This document shows, in pieces, positions 18,330 to 26,221 of a DNA stretch of 64,000 nucleotides (position 1 is its first letter; every line of letters begins with the position of its first letter). The position numbers and the translations under genes are program-made. Origin of the DNA: Flavobacterium sp. MDT1-60 (GTDB taxonomy: Bacteria > Bacteroidota > Bacteroidia > Flavobacteriales > Flavobacteriaceae); assembly GCF_014844035.1 (NCBI RefSeq), contig NZ_CP062159.1, forward strand, positions 248,001 through 312,000, read 5' to 3'. Under the pieces are notes generated by a model, which was given only the letters and a program-made list of their open reading frames with translations, did no database searches and was not told the DNA's origin.

Positions 18330-19850
18330 ATGGAAAAAAGAAAAATTGAAATAATGGATACGACACTTCGTGATGGTGAACAAACCTCCGGAGTATCTTT
18401 TTCTGCTGCAGAAAAACTCACCATTGCACAATTATTGTTGGAAGAATTAAATATTGATAGAATAGAAATTGCATCTGCTCGTGTAAGTGAAGGCGAATTT
18501 CAAGGTGTAAAAGGCATTATGTCGTGGGCTCAGGAAAAAGGATACACGAGCCGAATCGAAGTTTTAACTTTTGTAGACGGAGGCCTTTCTATTGAATGGA
18601 TGAAACAATCCGGAGCTAAAGTTCAGAATTTATTAACTAAAGGTTCTCTGAATCACCTTACTCATCAATTAAAAAAAACACCGGAACAGCATTTTTCTGA
18701 AATCGCTCAGGCTATTGCATTAGCAAAGGAAAACAACATAGAAACTAATGTTTATCTGGAAGACTGGAGCAACGGAATGCGAAATTCTCCTGATTATGTT
18801 TTTCAATATTTGGATTTTTTGACACAGCAGCCGGTAAAAAGAATTCTACTTCCGGATACGCTTGGGGTATTAATTCCGTCGAAAGCATTTGAATTTATTT
18901 CGAAAATTACATCTAGATATCCTCATATACATTTTGACTTTCATGCACATAATGATTACGATTTAAGTGTTGCCAATGTTATGGAAGCAATAAAGGCCGG
19001 AATTCACGGACTCCATGTTACAGTAAACGGAATGGGAGAACGCGCTGGTAATGCTCCTCTTGAAAGCACTGTTGCAGTAATTAATGATTACTTGCCAGAA
19101 GTAAGCATCAATATCAAAGAAACATCTTTATATTCTGTGAGTAAATTGGTTGAAACTTTTACCGGATATAGAATTCCGGCGAACAAACCAATTGTTGGAG
19201 ATAACGTTTTTACACAGACAGCAGGAATTCATGCTGACGGAGACAATAAAAACAATTTATACTTTAATGATTTGCTTCCGGAACGTTTCGGAAGAAAAAG
19301 AAAATACGCTTTAGGAAAAACTTCCGGAAAAGCCAATATCGAAAAAAATCTTCAGGAATTAGGTTTGAAACTAAACCAGGAAGATTTGAAATTGGTTACA
19401 CAAAGAATCATCGAATTAGGTGATAAAAAAGAAACGGTTACTAAAGAAGATTTGCCCTATATTATTTCAGATGTTTTGGACAGTCATACTTACGAAGATA
19501 AAATTACAATTGAATCCTATATATTAGTGCATTCAAAAGGAATGCGTCCGTCAACTACTTTACTTTTAAAAATTGACGGCGAAGTCATTGAAGAAAATGC
19601 TCAGGGAGACGGTCAGTTTGATGCTTTTATGAATGCTTTATCAAAAATTTACAAAAGCAAAAAGCTAACGCTTCCTAAATTAATTGATTACGCTGTGAGA
19701 ATTCCGCCCGGAAGTAGTTCTGATGCTTTGTGCGAAACGATCATCACCTGGGTAAACAACGAAAAAGAATTTAAAACCCGCGGATTAGATTCAGATCAAA
19801 CCGTTGCAGCGATAATTGCAACACAAAAAATGCTTAATGTAATTACTTAA
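18330..19850 (+). CDS. cimA: (R)-citramalate synthase, Leptospira type
   Basis: 506 residues. It condenses pyruvate with acetyl-CoA to citramalate, the first step of a threonine-independent isoleucine route. The TIM-barrel has TTLRDGEQT (Arg14, Asp15) and HAHNDYDLSVAN. The C-terminal regulatory domain ends in IPPGSSSDALCETIITW and DQTVAA. Compared from memory with Leptospira CimA the match is near-continuous, and the residues that make its pocket accept pyruvate rather than 2-oxoisovalerate align here as Leu79, Leu102 and Tyr142. LeuCD and LeuB, which process citramalate, flank it. An automatic annotation would probably call it 2-isopropylmalate synthase; I judge that less likely. Confidence 0.8.
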   Translation: MEKRKIEIMDTTLRDGEQTSGVSFSAAEKLTIAQLLLEELNIDRIEIASARVSEGEFQGVKGIMSWAQEKGYTSRIEVLTFVDGGLSIEWMKQSGAKVQNLLTKGSLNHLTHQLKKTPEQHFSEIAQAIALAKENNIETNVYLEDWSNGMRNSPDYVFQYLDFLTQQPVKRILLPDTLGVLIPSKAFEFISKITSRYPHIHFDFHAHNDYDLSVANVMEAIKAGIHGLHVTVNGMGERAGNAPLESTVAVINDYLPEVSINIKETSLYSVSKLVETFTGYRIPANKPIVGDNVFTQTAGIHADGDNKNNLYFNDLLPERFGRKRKYALGKTSGKANIEKNLQELGLKLNQEDLKLVTQRIIELGDKKETVTKEDLPYIISDVLDSHTYEDKITIESYILVHSKGMRPSTTLLLKIDGEVIEENAQGDGQFDAFMNALSKIYKSKKLTLPKLIDYAVRIPPGSSSDALCETIITWVNNEKEFKTRGLDSDQTVAAIIATQKMLNVIT

Positions 19851-19865
19851 TACTTAGGCACAAAA

Positions 19866-19944
19866 GTTCAAAGAGGCAAAGGCACAGAGGTTTTTATAAC
19901 CTGCTTTTAAAACTTTGAACCTTTGAACCTTTGCCTCTTTGAAC
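19866..19944. repeat. Intergenic hairpin between cimA and leuB
   Basis: Perfect 17-base arms GTTCAAAGAGGCAAAGG (19866-19882) and CCTTTGCCTCTTTGAAC (19928-19944). Confidence 0.8.
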
Positions 19945-19968
19945 CTTAAAATAATAAATACTTAAAAA

Positions 19969-21030
19969 ATGAAATTTAATATAGCCCTTTTAGCCGGTGA
20001 CGGAATCGGACCAGAAGTAATAAATGAAGCTGTAAAAGTGTCTGATGCTATTGCAAAAAAATTCAATCACGAAATAACATGGACACCAGCTTTAACAGGA
20101 GCTTGTGCAATTGATGCAGTTGGAGTTCCTTATCCTGATGAAACTCACGAAGTTTGTATGAAAGCCGATGCTGTTTTATTCGGAGCAATTGGTCATCCAA
20201 AATATGATAATGATCCAAGCGCACCAGTACGTCCTGAACAAGGATTATTGTTGATGCGTAAAAAATTAGGATTGTTTGCTAACGTACGTCCAACTTTTAC
20301 TTTTCCTTCTTTAATTGACAATTCTCCTTTAAAAAGAGAAAGAATCGAAGGGACTGATTTGGTTTTCTTAAGAGAATTAACTGGCGGAATCTACTTTGGA
20401 GAAAAAGGAAGAAGAGACGACGGAGAAACTGCTTTCGACAACTGTGTTTACACAAGAGCCGAAGTTCAGCGTTTGGCTAAAAAAGGTTTTGAATTAGCCA
20501 TGACAAGAAGCAAAAAACTTTGTTGTGTTGATAAGGCAAACGTCTTGGAAACTTCACGTTTATGGAGAGAAACAGTTCAGGCAATGGAAAAAGATTATCC
20601 TGAAGTTACTGTTTCATACGAATTTGTTGATGCTGTTGCCATGCGTTTGGTTCAATGGCCAAACTCTTATGATGTATTAATTACAGAAAATTTATTTGGA
20701 GATATTTTGACTGACGAAGCGTCTGTAATTTCAGGTTCTATGGGATTAATGCCTTCTGCTTCTGTTGGAGAACATACTTCATTATACGAACCAATCCACG
20801 GATCTTATCCACAAGCCACCGGATTAAATATTGCAAACCCGTTAGCCACTATCTTATCAGCAGCCATGATGTTTGAAGATGCTTTCGGATTAAAAGACGA
20901 AGCTGAAGCTATTAGAGCGGTTGTAAATAAATCATTAGAACAAGGAATTGTTACTGAAGATTTAGCTCCAAAAGGATCAAAAGCATACAAAACCAGTGAA
21001 GTTGGAGATTGGCTTGTAGCTAACTTATAA
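19969..21030 (+). CDS. leuB: 3-isopropylmalate dehydrogenase
   Basis: 353 residues. It oxidatively decarboxylates 3-isopropylmalate with NAD, and 3-methylmalate in the citramalate route. Motifs: GDGIGPEV at the N-terminus, FLRELTGGIYFGE, DKANVLETSRLW, ENLFGDILTDEAS and the NAD-binding EPIHGS. The ATG follows the hairpin closely and gives the standard N-terminus. Confidence 0.97.
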   Translation: MKFNIALLAGDGIGPEVINEAVKVSDAIAKKFNHEITWTPALTGACAIDAVGVPYPDETHEVCMKADAVLFGAIGHPKYDNDPSAPVRPEQGLLLMRKKLGLFANVRPTFTFPSLIDNSPLKRERIEGTDLVFLRELTGGIYFGEKGRRDDGETAFDNCVYTRAEVQRLAKKGFELAMTRSKKLCCVDKANVLETSRLWRETVQAMEKDYPEVTVSYEFVDAVAMRLVQWPNSYDVLITENLFGDILTDEASVISGSMGLMPSASVGEHTSLYEPIHGSYPQATGLNIANPLATILSAAMMFEDAFGLKDEAEAIRAVVNKSLEQGIVTEDLAPKGSKAYKTSEVGDWLVANL

Positions 21031-21064
21031 TATTGTTTCAAGTTTTATTTGTTTCAAGTTTCAT

Positions 21065-21124
21065 GTAGAGGCGCACAGCAGTGCGTCTTCTGCTTGTGTT
21101 AGATACACTGCTGTGCATCTCTAC
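21065..21124. repeat. Intergenic hairpin (GCACAGCAGTG type)
   Basis: 19-base arms at 21065-21083 and 21106-21124 with two mismatches, containing GCACAGCAGTG / CACTGCTGTGC. Confidence 0.75.
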
Positions 21125-21154
21125 GGAAAAAAACAATAATTTTTACCACATAAA

Positions 21155-21184
21155 AAAAGGGATCAACTTGCGTTGATCCCTTTT
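21155..21184. terminator. Bidirectional terminator between leuB and the RRM gene
   Basis: AAGGGATCAAC-TTGC-GTTGATCCCTT stem with A- and T-runs on the two sides, placed between convergent genes. Confidence 0.85.
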
Positions 21185-21203
21185 ATATATTTAGAAAAAA
21201 ATA

Positions 21204-21563
21204 TTAATATCCTCCTCTGTTACCACCACGGTCATTTCCACCACGGCTGTTTCCTCCACCATAACCTCCGCGTGAATCTCCACCACGACTGTTATTGTTG
21301 AAGCTTCTTCTTTCGCCTTCTGGTTTCGGTTCAGATTTATTAACCACAATTGCACGACCTTGAACAGTAGCTCCGTTCAATTCATCAATTGCTTTTTGAG
21401 CTTCAGCATCGTTTGGCATCTCAACAAAACCAAAACCTTTGCTTCTTCCTGTAAATTTATCAGTAATGATCTTAACTGAATCTACTGCTCCGTAAGCCTC
21501 GAAAGACTCTCTTAAATCTGCTTCCTCAATACTGAATGGAAGGCTTCCAACAAAAATGTTCAT
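21204..21563 (-). CDS. RRM-domain RNA-binding protein with Gly/Arg tail
   Basis: 119 residues. One RNA recognition motif fills 1-80, with RNP2 IFVGSLP at 3-9 and RNP1 RSKGFGFVEM. The last 35 residues are low-complexity RGG/YGG repeats. Small single-RRM proteins of this kind are common in Bacteroidota and cyanobacteria, often cold- or stress-responsive, and bind RNA in the cytoplasm. The target is unknown. Confidence 0.92.
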   Translation of the reverse strand: MNIFVGSLPFSIEEADLRESFEAYGAVDSVKIITDKFTGRSKGFGFVEMPNDAEAQKAIDELNGATVQGRAIVVNKSEPKPEGERRSFNNNSRGGDSRGGYGGGNSRGGNDRGGNRGGY

Positions 21564-21697
21564 ATGTACTTATTTATAATAATGTAGCAAATGTAGTCTT
21601 ATTTTTCCGTAATCTACTATATATTAGTTTATTTATGTTTTTATTTTGATTTAAAAAGCAGAATCCACTAAAATCAATGCTATCACAAATTAAAAAA

Positions 21698-22189
21698 TTA
21701 ATTTGCAAGAAAGTTACTCGTCGGTGAAACAGGAACTTTGTAAAAAACACCTTCTGTAAAAATAACTTTAGGGTTTTCAACTTCAGTTTCGTCCTTATTA
21801 ATAGCCGTAAATTTAAAAGTCCCTGAAATCGTATTTGTTTCAGTATTAAATTCTGTAACAACAATCTGACCCGTACCTTTATTTTCGCCGGTATTAAATT
21901 CTGCTAATTGCCTCGGAAAAGTATTTGAATAAGATGCCTTTGCAACATTATCACGTCCGAGAACGTATGTTTGTACTATGGGTGACGGTATTTGCAAACT
22001 TACTTTTTCGTATCCTAAAGTTCCTTCAATAATCATATTCCCATTTGTCACTGATTGTGCTTTATACCCAATAGCCCTCCAAAAAACATTATCCTTTAAG
22101 GTTTGAAATGCCGGATTATTGAATTTTACGTCTTCAGTACAAGATGTAACGATAAAAAGAAGTGATAAAAAATAAAAGATTTTTTTCAT
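21698..22189 (-). CDS. Lipoprotein, DUF6252-like
   Basis: 163 residues with a lipoprotein signal (LLFIVTSC, Cys17). The rest is a beta-rich domain (NVFWRAIGYKAQSV; NTISGTFKFTAINKD) of the kind that I associate with DUF6252 proteins of Flavobacteria. It would be anchored to the outer membrane or periplasmic face. No function is known. Confidence 0.7.
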   Translation of the reverse strand: MKKIFYFLSLLFIVTSCTEDVKFNNPAFQTLKDNVFWRAIGYKAQSVTNGNMIIEGTLGYEKVSLQIPSPIVQTYVLGRDNVAKASYSNTFPRQLAEFNTGENKGTGQIVVTEFNTETNTISGTFKFTAINKDETEVENPKVIFTEGVFYKVPVSPTSNFLAN

Positions 22190-22330
22190 ATAGAATGAAT
22201 TTGATGCAAAAGTACCGTTTTATTTGAAATAGATATTTAAAAATTAGAGTCGAAAAACCTCAAAAAACAGCAAAAATCCATCTCAAATATATTTAATATT
22301 GTTTGGAACGTATAATTCACAAAAAAATTA

Positions 22331-22338
22331 TATCTTTG
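22331..22338 (+). promoter_or_regulatory. -7 element TATCTTTG for rpsP-rimM
   Basis: Exact TAnnTTTG match 50 bases before rpsP. A TTTG at 22302-22305 lies 25 bases upstream, slightly beyond the usual spacing. Confidence 0.55.
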
Positions 22339-22387
22339 CGCCCTTAATTAACAGAGGTCGAGTACCTCAAAATTTAATCATAAGATT

Positions 22388-22963
22388 ATGTCAGTAAAAA
22401 TTAGATTACAAAGACACGGTAAAAAACAAAAACCTTTTTACTGGGTTGTAGCTGCAGATGCACGCTCAAAAAGAGATGGTAAATACTTAGAGAAAATCGG
22501 TACTTACAATCCAAACACAAACCCTGCAACTATCGAATTAAACATTGATAGCGCGGTAAAATGGTTGCACAATGGTGCACAGCCTACTGATACTGCCAGA
22601 GCAATTCTTTCTTACAAAGGTGCTTTATTGAAACACCACCTTGATGGAGGTATTCGTAAAGGTGCTTTAACTCAAGAACAAGCTGATGCTAAATTAGCTG
22701 CATGGTTAGAAGCTAAAGCTGGAAAAGTTGATGCTAAAAAAGACGGTTTAACAAAAGCGCAAGCTGATGCTAAAGCTAAAGCTTTTAAAGCAGAACAAGA
22801 AGTTAATGCTAAACGTTTAGCTGCTGCGGCTCAGGCTGAAGCTGATGCTATCGCTGCTGCAACTCCTGCAGTTGAAGAAGAAGAAGTTGCTGAAGTTGAA
22901 GCGGAAGCTGCAACTGAAGAAGCTCCTGCTGCTGAAGAAAATAACGAAACAACTGAAGCATAA
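22388..22963 (+). CDS. rpsP: 30S ribosomal protein S16 with long C-terminal extension
   Basis: 191 residues, about twice the usual 80-90. Residues 1-80 are the canonical S16 core (VKIRLQRHGKKQKPFYWVVAADARSKRDG). The rest is an Ala/Lys/Glu-rich tail ending in a very acidic stretch (EEEEVAEVEAEAATEE). Bacteroidota S16 proteins are typically extended in this way. It is a structural protein of the small subunit and forms an operon with rimM 15 bases downstream. Confidence 0.97.
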   Translation: MSVKIRLQRHGKKQKPFYWVVAADARSKRDGKYLEKIGTYNPNTNPATIELNIDSAVKWLHNGAQPTDTARAILSYKGALLKHHLDGGIRKGALTQEQADAKLAAWLEAKAGKVDAKKDGLTKAQADAKAKAFKAEQEVNAKRLAAAAQAEADAIAAATPAVEEEEVAEVEAEAATEEAPAAEENNETTEA

Positions 22964-22978
22964 TTTTACTTAGCGAGA

Positions 22979-23503
22979 ATGCGTAAAGAAGAATGTTTTT
23001 ATTTAGGTAAAATCGCTAAAAAATTTAGTTTCAAAGGTGAAGTTCTGGCTTATTTAGACACGGACGAACCTGAGTTATACGAAAACCTGGAATCAGTGTT
23101 TGTTGAATGCAACAAACACCTGGTTCCTTTTTTTATTGAAAAAAGTTCATTACACAAAAACGATTTTCTTAGAATTCGTTTTGAAGACATGAATACCGAA
23201 GAAGATGCAGATGCCATTATGGGTAACGCAATCTATCTTCCTTTAAATATGCTGCCAAAACTTTCCGGCAACAAATTTTATTTCCACGAGGTTATTGGTT
23301 TTGAAATCGAAGACCAGCGTTTAGGCGTTTTTGGAAAAATAGTCGCTGTAAACGATACTACAGCACAACCTCTTTTTGAAGTTTTAAATGGCGAAGTCGA
23401 AATGCTAATTCCGATGATCGATCATTTTCTTGTAAAAATTGACAGAGAAAACAAGAAAGTTATCATGAATCTTCCAGAAGGATTGGTAGAGATGTATCTT
23501 TAA
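22979..23503 (+). CDS. rimM: 16S rRNA processing protein RimM
   Basis: 174 residues, usual length. The N-terminal RimM barrel starts at ECFYLGKIAKKFSFKGEVLAY and the C-terminal PRC-barrel-like part contains HEVIGFEIEDQRLG and EMLIPMIDHFL. It helps maturation of the 30S head through contact with S19. The rpsP-rimM order is conserved in bacteria. Confidence 0.95.
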   Translation: MRKEECFYLGKIAKKFSFKGEVLAYLDTDEPELYENLESVFVECNKHLVPFFIEKSSLHKNDFLRIRFEDMNTEEDADAIMGNAIYLPLNMLPKLSGNKFYFHEVIGFEIEDQRLGVFGKIVAVNDTTAQPLFEVLNGEVEMLIPMIDHFLVKIDRENKKVIMNLPEGLVEMYL

Positions 23504-23508
23504 GGTTA

Positions 23509-24187
23509 AAATTCCAATATTTTAAATTCCAAATTCCAAACAAAAGATAAATTCCAATTCTTTTAAATTCCAATCATTGTCAACTATAAATTTCAAATAT
23601 TGTGTTGTAAAAATTTGTCTTATATTTTTATTGAAGGAAAAAACTTATTTATTTTAAATATTCTTATCTTTATTGGATTTAAAATATTGGGATTTATATC
23701 AAATGAACAAACCATACAATTTAGAAGAAAGAACTTTTTTATTTGCAAAAGAGTGTCGACTTTATATTCGAACTTTAGCTAAAACAACATCAAATATCGA
23801 GGATGGCAAACAATTAGTAAGATCCTCCGGTTCGATAGGAGCAAATTATATTGAAGCAAATGAAAAACTTGGCGATAAAGATTTAATATTTAGATTAAAA
23901 ATTTCTCGAAAAGAAGCTAAAGAATCAAAATATTGGTTAAGATTATTACACGAATTAAATCCTGATCAAAAAATAAATTCAGATTCTTTGCTATATGAAG
24001 TAGAAGAATTGAGAAAAATTTTATCGTCAATAATCACTAAAACATCAAAATAATTAATTGAGATTTTAATCTTATTTTTGCAAGACAAATCAATCTCAAG
24101 GTTTACTTTTTTCAATTGGAATTTGGAATTTTATTTTTGGAATTTCCATTATTTGGTTGGAATTTGGAATTTAAAAAATTGGAATTT
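23509..24187. mobile_element. Putative mobile cassette with 31-bp terminal inverted repeats carrying an S23-type gene
   Basis: The left end (23509-23539) starts AAATTCCAATATTTTAAATT. The right end (24157-24187) is its reverse complement with a single mismatch. Both ends consist of AAATTCCAA units, and more such units lie just inside. The element begins five bases after the rimM stop and ends seven bases before the trmN6 start. It encodes no recognised transposase, so any movement would need help in trans. Confidence 0.6.
23703..24053 (+). CDS. Four-helix-bundle protein, S23/IVP family
   Basis: 116 residues from the ATG at 23703; the in-frame upstream start at 23673 lacks family similarity. 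The pattern KPYNLEERTFLFAKECRLYI, QLVRSSGSIGANYIEANE, then FRLKISRKEAKESKYWLRLL is the conserved core of the family first seen inside 23S rRNA intervening sequences. Here it stands alone between rimM and trmN6, inside inverted repeats. Molecular role unknown. Confidence 0.88.
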   Translation: MNKPYNLEERTFLFAKECRLYIRTLAKTTSNIEDGKQLVRSSGSIGANYIEANEKLGDKDLIFRLKISRKEAKESKYWLRLLHELNPDQKINSDSLLYEVEELRKILSSIITKTSK

Positions 24188-24194
24188 CTTTTTT

Positions 24195-24902
24195 ATGTTT
24201 ACATTCAAACAATTTTCTATTGAACAAGATAAAACTGCCATGAAAGTTGGAACTGACGGTGTTTTATTGGGTTCCTGGGCTCCAATTCATCACAATCCGT
24301 TTAGCATTTTGGATATTGGTGCAGGAACCGGAATCATTGCTTTGATGCTTGCTCAGCGAACTCATGCGGAACAAATTGATGCCTTAGAAATTGATGAAGA
24401 CGCGTATGAACAAGCAGTAGATAATTTCGAAAATTCTCCTTGGGGAGATCGTTTATTTTGTTTTCATGCCGGCTTAGATGAGTTTATTGAAGAGCCTGAA
24501 GACGAATATGATCTGATTGTTTCAAATCCGCCTTTTTATGCTGAAGATTATAAAACAGAAAATGAACAACGCGATTTAGCCCGTTTTCAAGATGCAATGC
24601 CTTTTGAAGAACTTGTTGAAGCTGCCGATTTACTACTTTCAGAAAACGGAATATTTGCTTTAATTATCCCATTCAAAGAAGAAGAAAAATTTATCGCTCT
24701 AGCAAAAGAATATGAATTGTATCCAATAAAAATTACCCGTGTAAAAGGAACTCCAAAATCTGAAATCAAACGCAGTTTGTTGGCTTTTAGCCGAAATGAA
24801 AATCCAAAAATTGAAATCGATGAATTAATCATCGAAATCGACAGGCATGTTTACACTTCTGAATATATTGAGTTGACTAAAGAGTTTTATTTGAAGATGT
24901 AA
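24195..24902 (+). CDS. trmN6: tRNA1(Val) (adenine-37-N6)-methyltransferase
   Basis: 235 residues from the ATG at 24195. An in-frame start at 24078 exists, but the added 39 residues only translate the AATTCCAA repeat (NWNLEFYFWNF), so I reject it. MFTFKQFSIEQDKTAMKVGTDG opens the family; DIGAGTGIIAL binds S-adenosylmethionine and SNPPFY is the N6-adenine methyltransferase motif. It modifies A37 of tRNA-Val. Confidence 0.92.
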   Translation: MFTFKQFSIEQDKTAMKVGTDGVLLGSWAPIHHNPFSILDIGAGTGIIALMLAQRTHAEQIDALEIDEDAYEQAVDNFENSPWGDRLFCFHAGLDEFIEEPEDEYDLIVSNPPFYAEDYKTENEQRDLARFQDAMPFEELVEAADLLLSENGIFALIIPFKEEEKFIALAKEYELYPIKITRVKGTPKSEIKRSLLAFSRNENPKIEIDELIIEIDRHVYTSEYIELTKEFYLKM

Positions 24903-24923
24903 ATAGAGGGGCTAAATTTATAT

Positions 24924-26219
24924 TTAAACTTGCTCAAAAACACTTCTAAACTGATATAAGATTCTTTCGATCAATCGTAAATCTTCGGTAACAATTTCAG
25001 CACTTCCTTTCATTTCCTGCTGAAATACAATTTGTTTGTTATATGATGTCCTTAAGCCATTTGGGAGCGCGACATCCAAAAGCAGATTTCCGTCTTTATC
25101 CGGAACCAGCGATATATTTTGAATCTTACCTTTCAATACACCAAACTCTCTATCTGGGAAATTCGCCAGGCGGATATTCACTTTCTGTCCGACTTTTATT
25201 TTTCCGGAATTTAGTGCCGGAGCTTTTACTTTTCCGATAAAACCATTTTTTGCATCAGGAATAATCGAGAATACATTATCGCCGGAATTTATGGTTTGAT
25301 TTTCATTCCAGACCTGTAAAAAAGTAACCACACCGCTGATTGATGATTTTAATGTATAGGCCAATTCCCAGTCTTTTATAACTTTTTTAAGCTGATAAAA
25401 AGATTGTGCCATGCTACGACCAAGGTTAACTTCTTCTTTAGTGCCGCTTATCTGCGAATTCTGGCTCAATTTTTTGTTATCAATCAAAGAGGACCTTAAT
25501 TGAGATATTGACGTTAATAAGCCCTTATAACTCTTTTGAGCCTGAAGATACCCTAATTTCTTAGCTTCCATTTCCTGAGCTGAAATAATTCCCTTATTAA
25601 ACAGGGTTTCAAAACGGGCAATTTCGTTCTTCTGAAGCTGAAGTTCGCTTTCGTTAATTACTTTTTGTTGTTGCAAAATATCCAGTCTTTCTTTTATCTG
25701 AACCTTCTCAGAAATTTGTGCCCTGTTTTCTACTTCAAAAGGCTGTAAATTTTTATTAAGCTGCTCTGCTTCATAATCTTTTTGAAAAACAGCAAAAGCA
25801 CTTTCAATTTCTCCTAATTGGCTATTTCTCAAAACAGCGAACGGAAACGCTTTTTTTGAATCATTGATATTATAATTTTCAACGATACTTTTCAGTAAAA
25901 AAACATCTTTATAATTGGCCGTATTTTCAATAATAGCAAGTGTAGTATTTTTTGAAACTATCGCTTTATTTTTTACCAAAATGGCTTCAATTCTACCCGA
26001 TGATTTTGACACAATCTTCTCCGGTGGAATATTGGTTGTAATTACAATCTCCGTATTTACAACATCAGGATATTTTATAAACCAGGACACAAAAAAGAGT
26101 ATAAAAATGATGGCAAATATCAAAACAGTTCCCCATCGGATCATCCAATGTGGCACTTTGGTGAGAATGTCCTGAACTTCTTCACTTCTTAATTCGAATG
26201 TAGTATTATCTTCTGCCAT
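24924..26219 (-). CDS. HlyD-family membrane fusion protein of the peptide exporter
   Basis: 431 residues. One membrane helix near residues 28-50 (GTVLIFAIIFILFFVSWFI), then a biotinyl-lipoyl-like hairpin (SSGRIEAILVKNKAIVSKN), a long coiled coil (about 130-260) and the second half of the lipoyl and barrel domains (SSISGVVTFLQVWNENQTI). It bridges the inner-membrane ABC exporter to the outer membrane. It starts two bases after the transporter stop, so the two are co-transcribed. Confidence 0.93.
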   Translation of the reverse strand: MAEDNTTFELRSEEVQDILTKVPHWMIRWGTVLIFAIIFILFFVSWFIKYPDVVNTEIVITTNIPPEKIVSKSSGRIEAILVKNKAIVSKNTTLAIIENTANYKDVFLLKSIVENYNINDSKKAFPFAVLRNSQLGEIESAFAVFQKDYEAEQLNKNLQPFEVENRAQISEKVQIKERLDILQQQKVINESELQLQKNEIARFETLFNKGIISAQEMEAKKLGYLQAQKSYKGLLTSISQLRSSLIDNKKLSQNSQISGTKEEVNLGRSMAQSFYQLKKVIKDWELAYTLKSSISGVVTFLQVWNENQTINSGDNVFSIIPDAKNGFIGKVKAPALNSGKIKVGQKVNIRLANFPDREFGVLKGKIQNISLVPDKDGNLLLDVALPNGLRTSYNKQIVFQQEMKGSAEIVTEDLRLIERILYQFRSVFEQV

Positions 26220-26221
26220 AA

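Noticed and set aside
21574..21864. 96-codon minus-strand frame
   Set aside because: Overlaps the lipoprotein gene in another frame and is Leu/Lys low-complexity.
24078..24194. Upstream extension of trmN6
   Set aside because: The extra residues only encode the AATTCCAA repeat; the family N-terminus begins at 24195.
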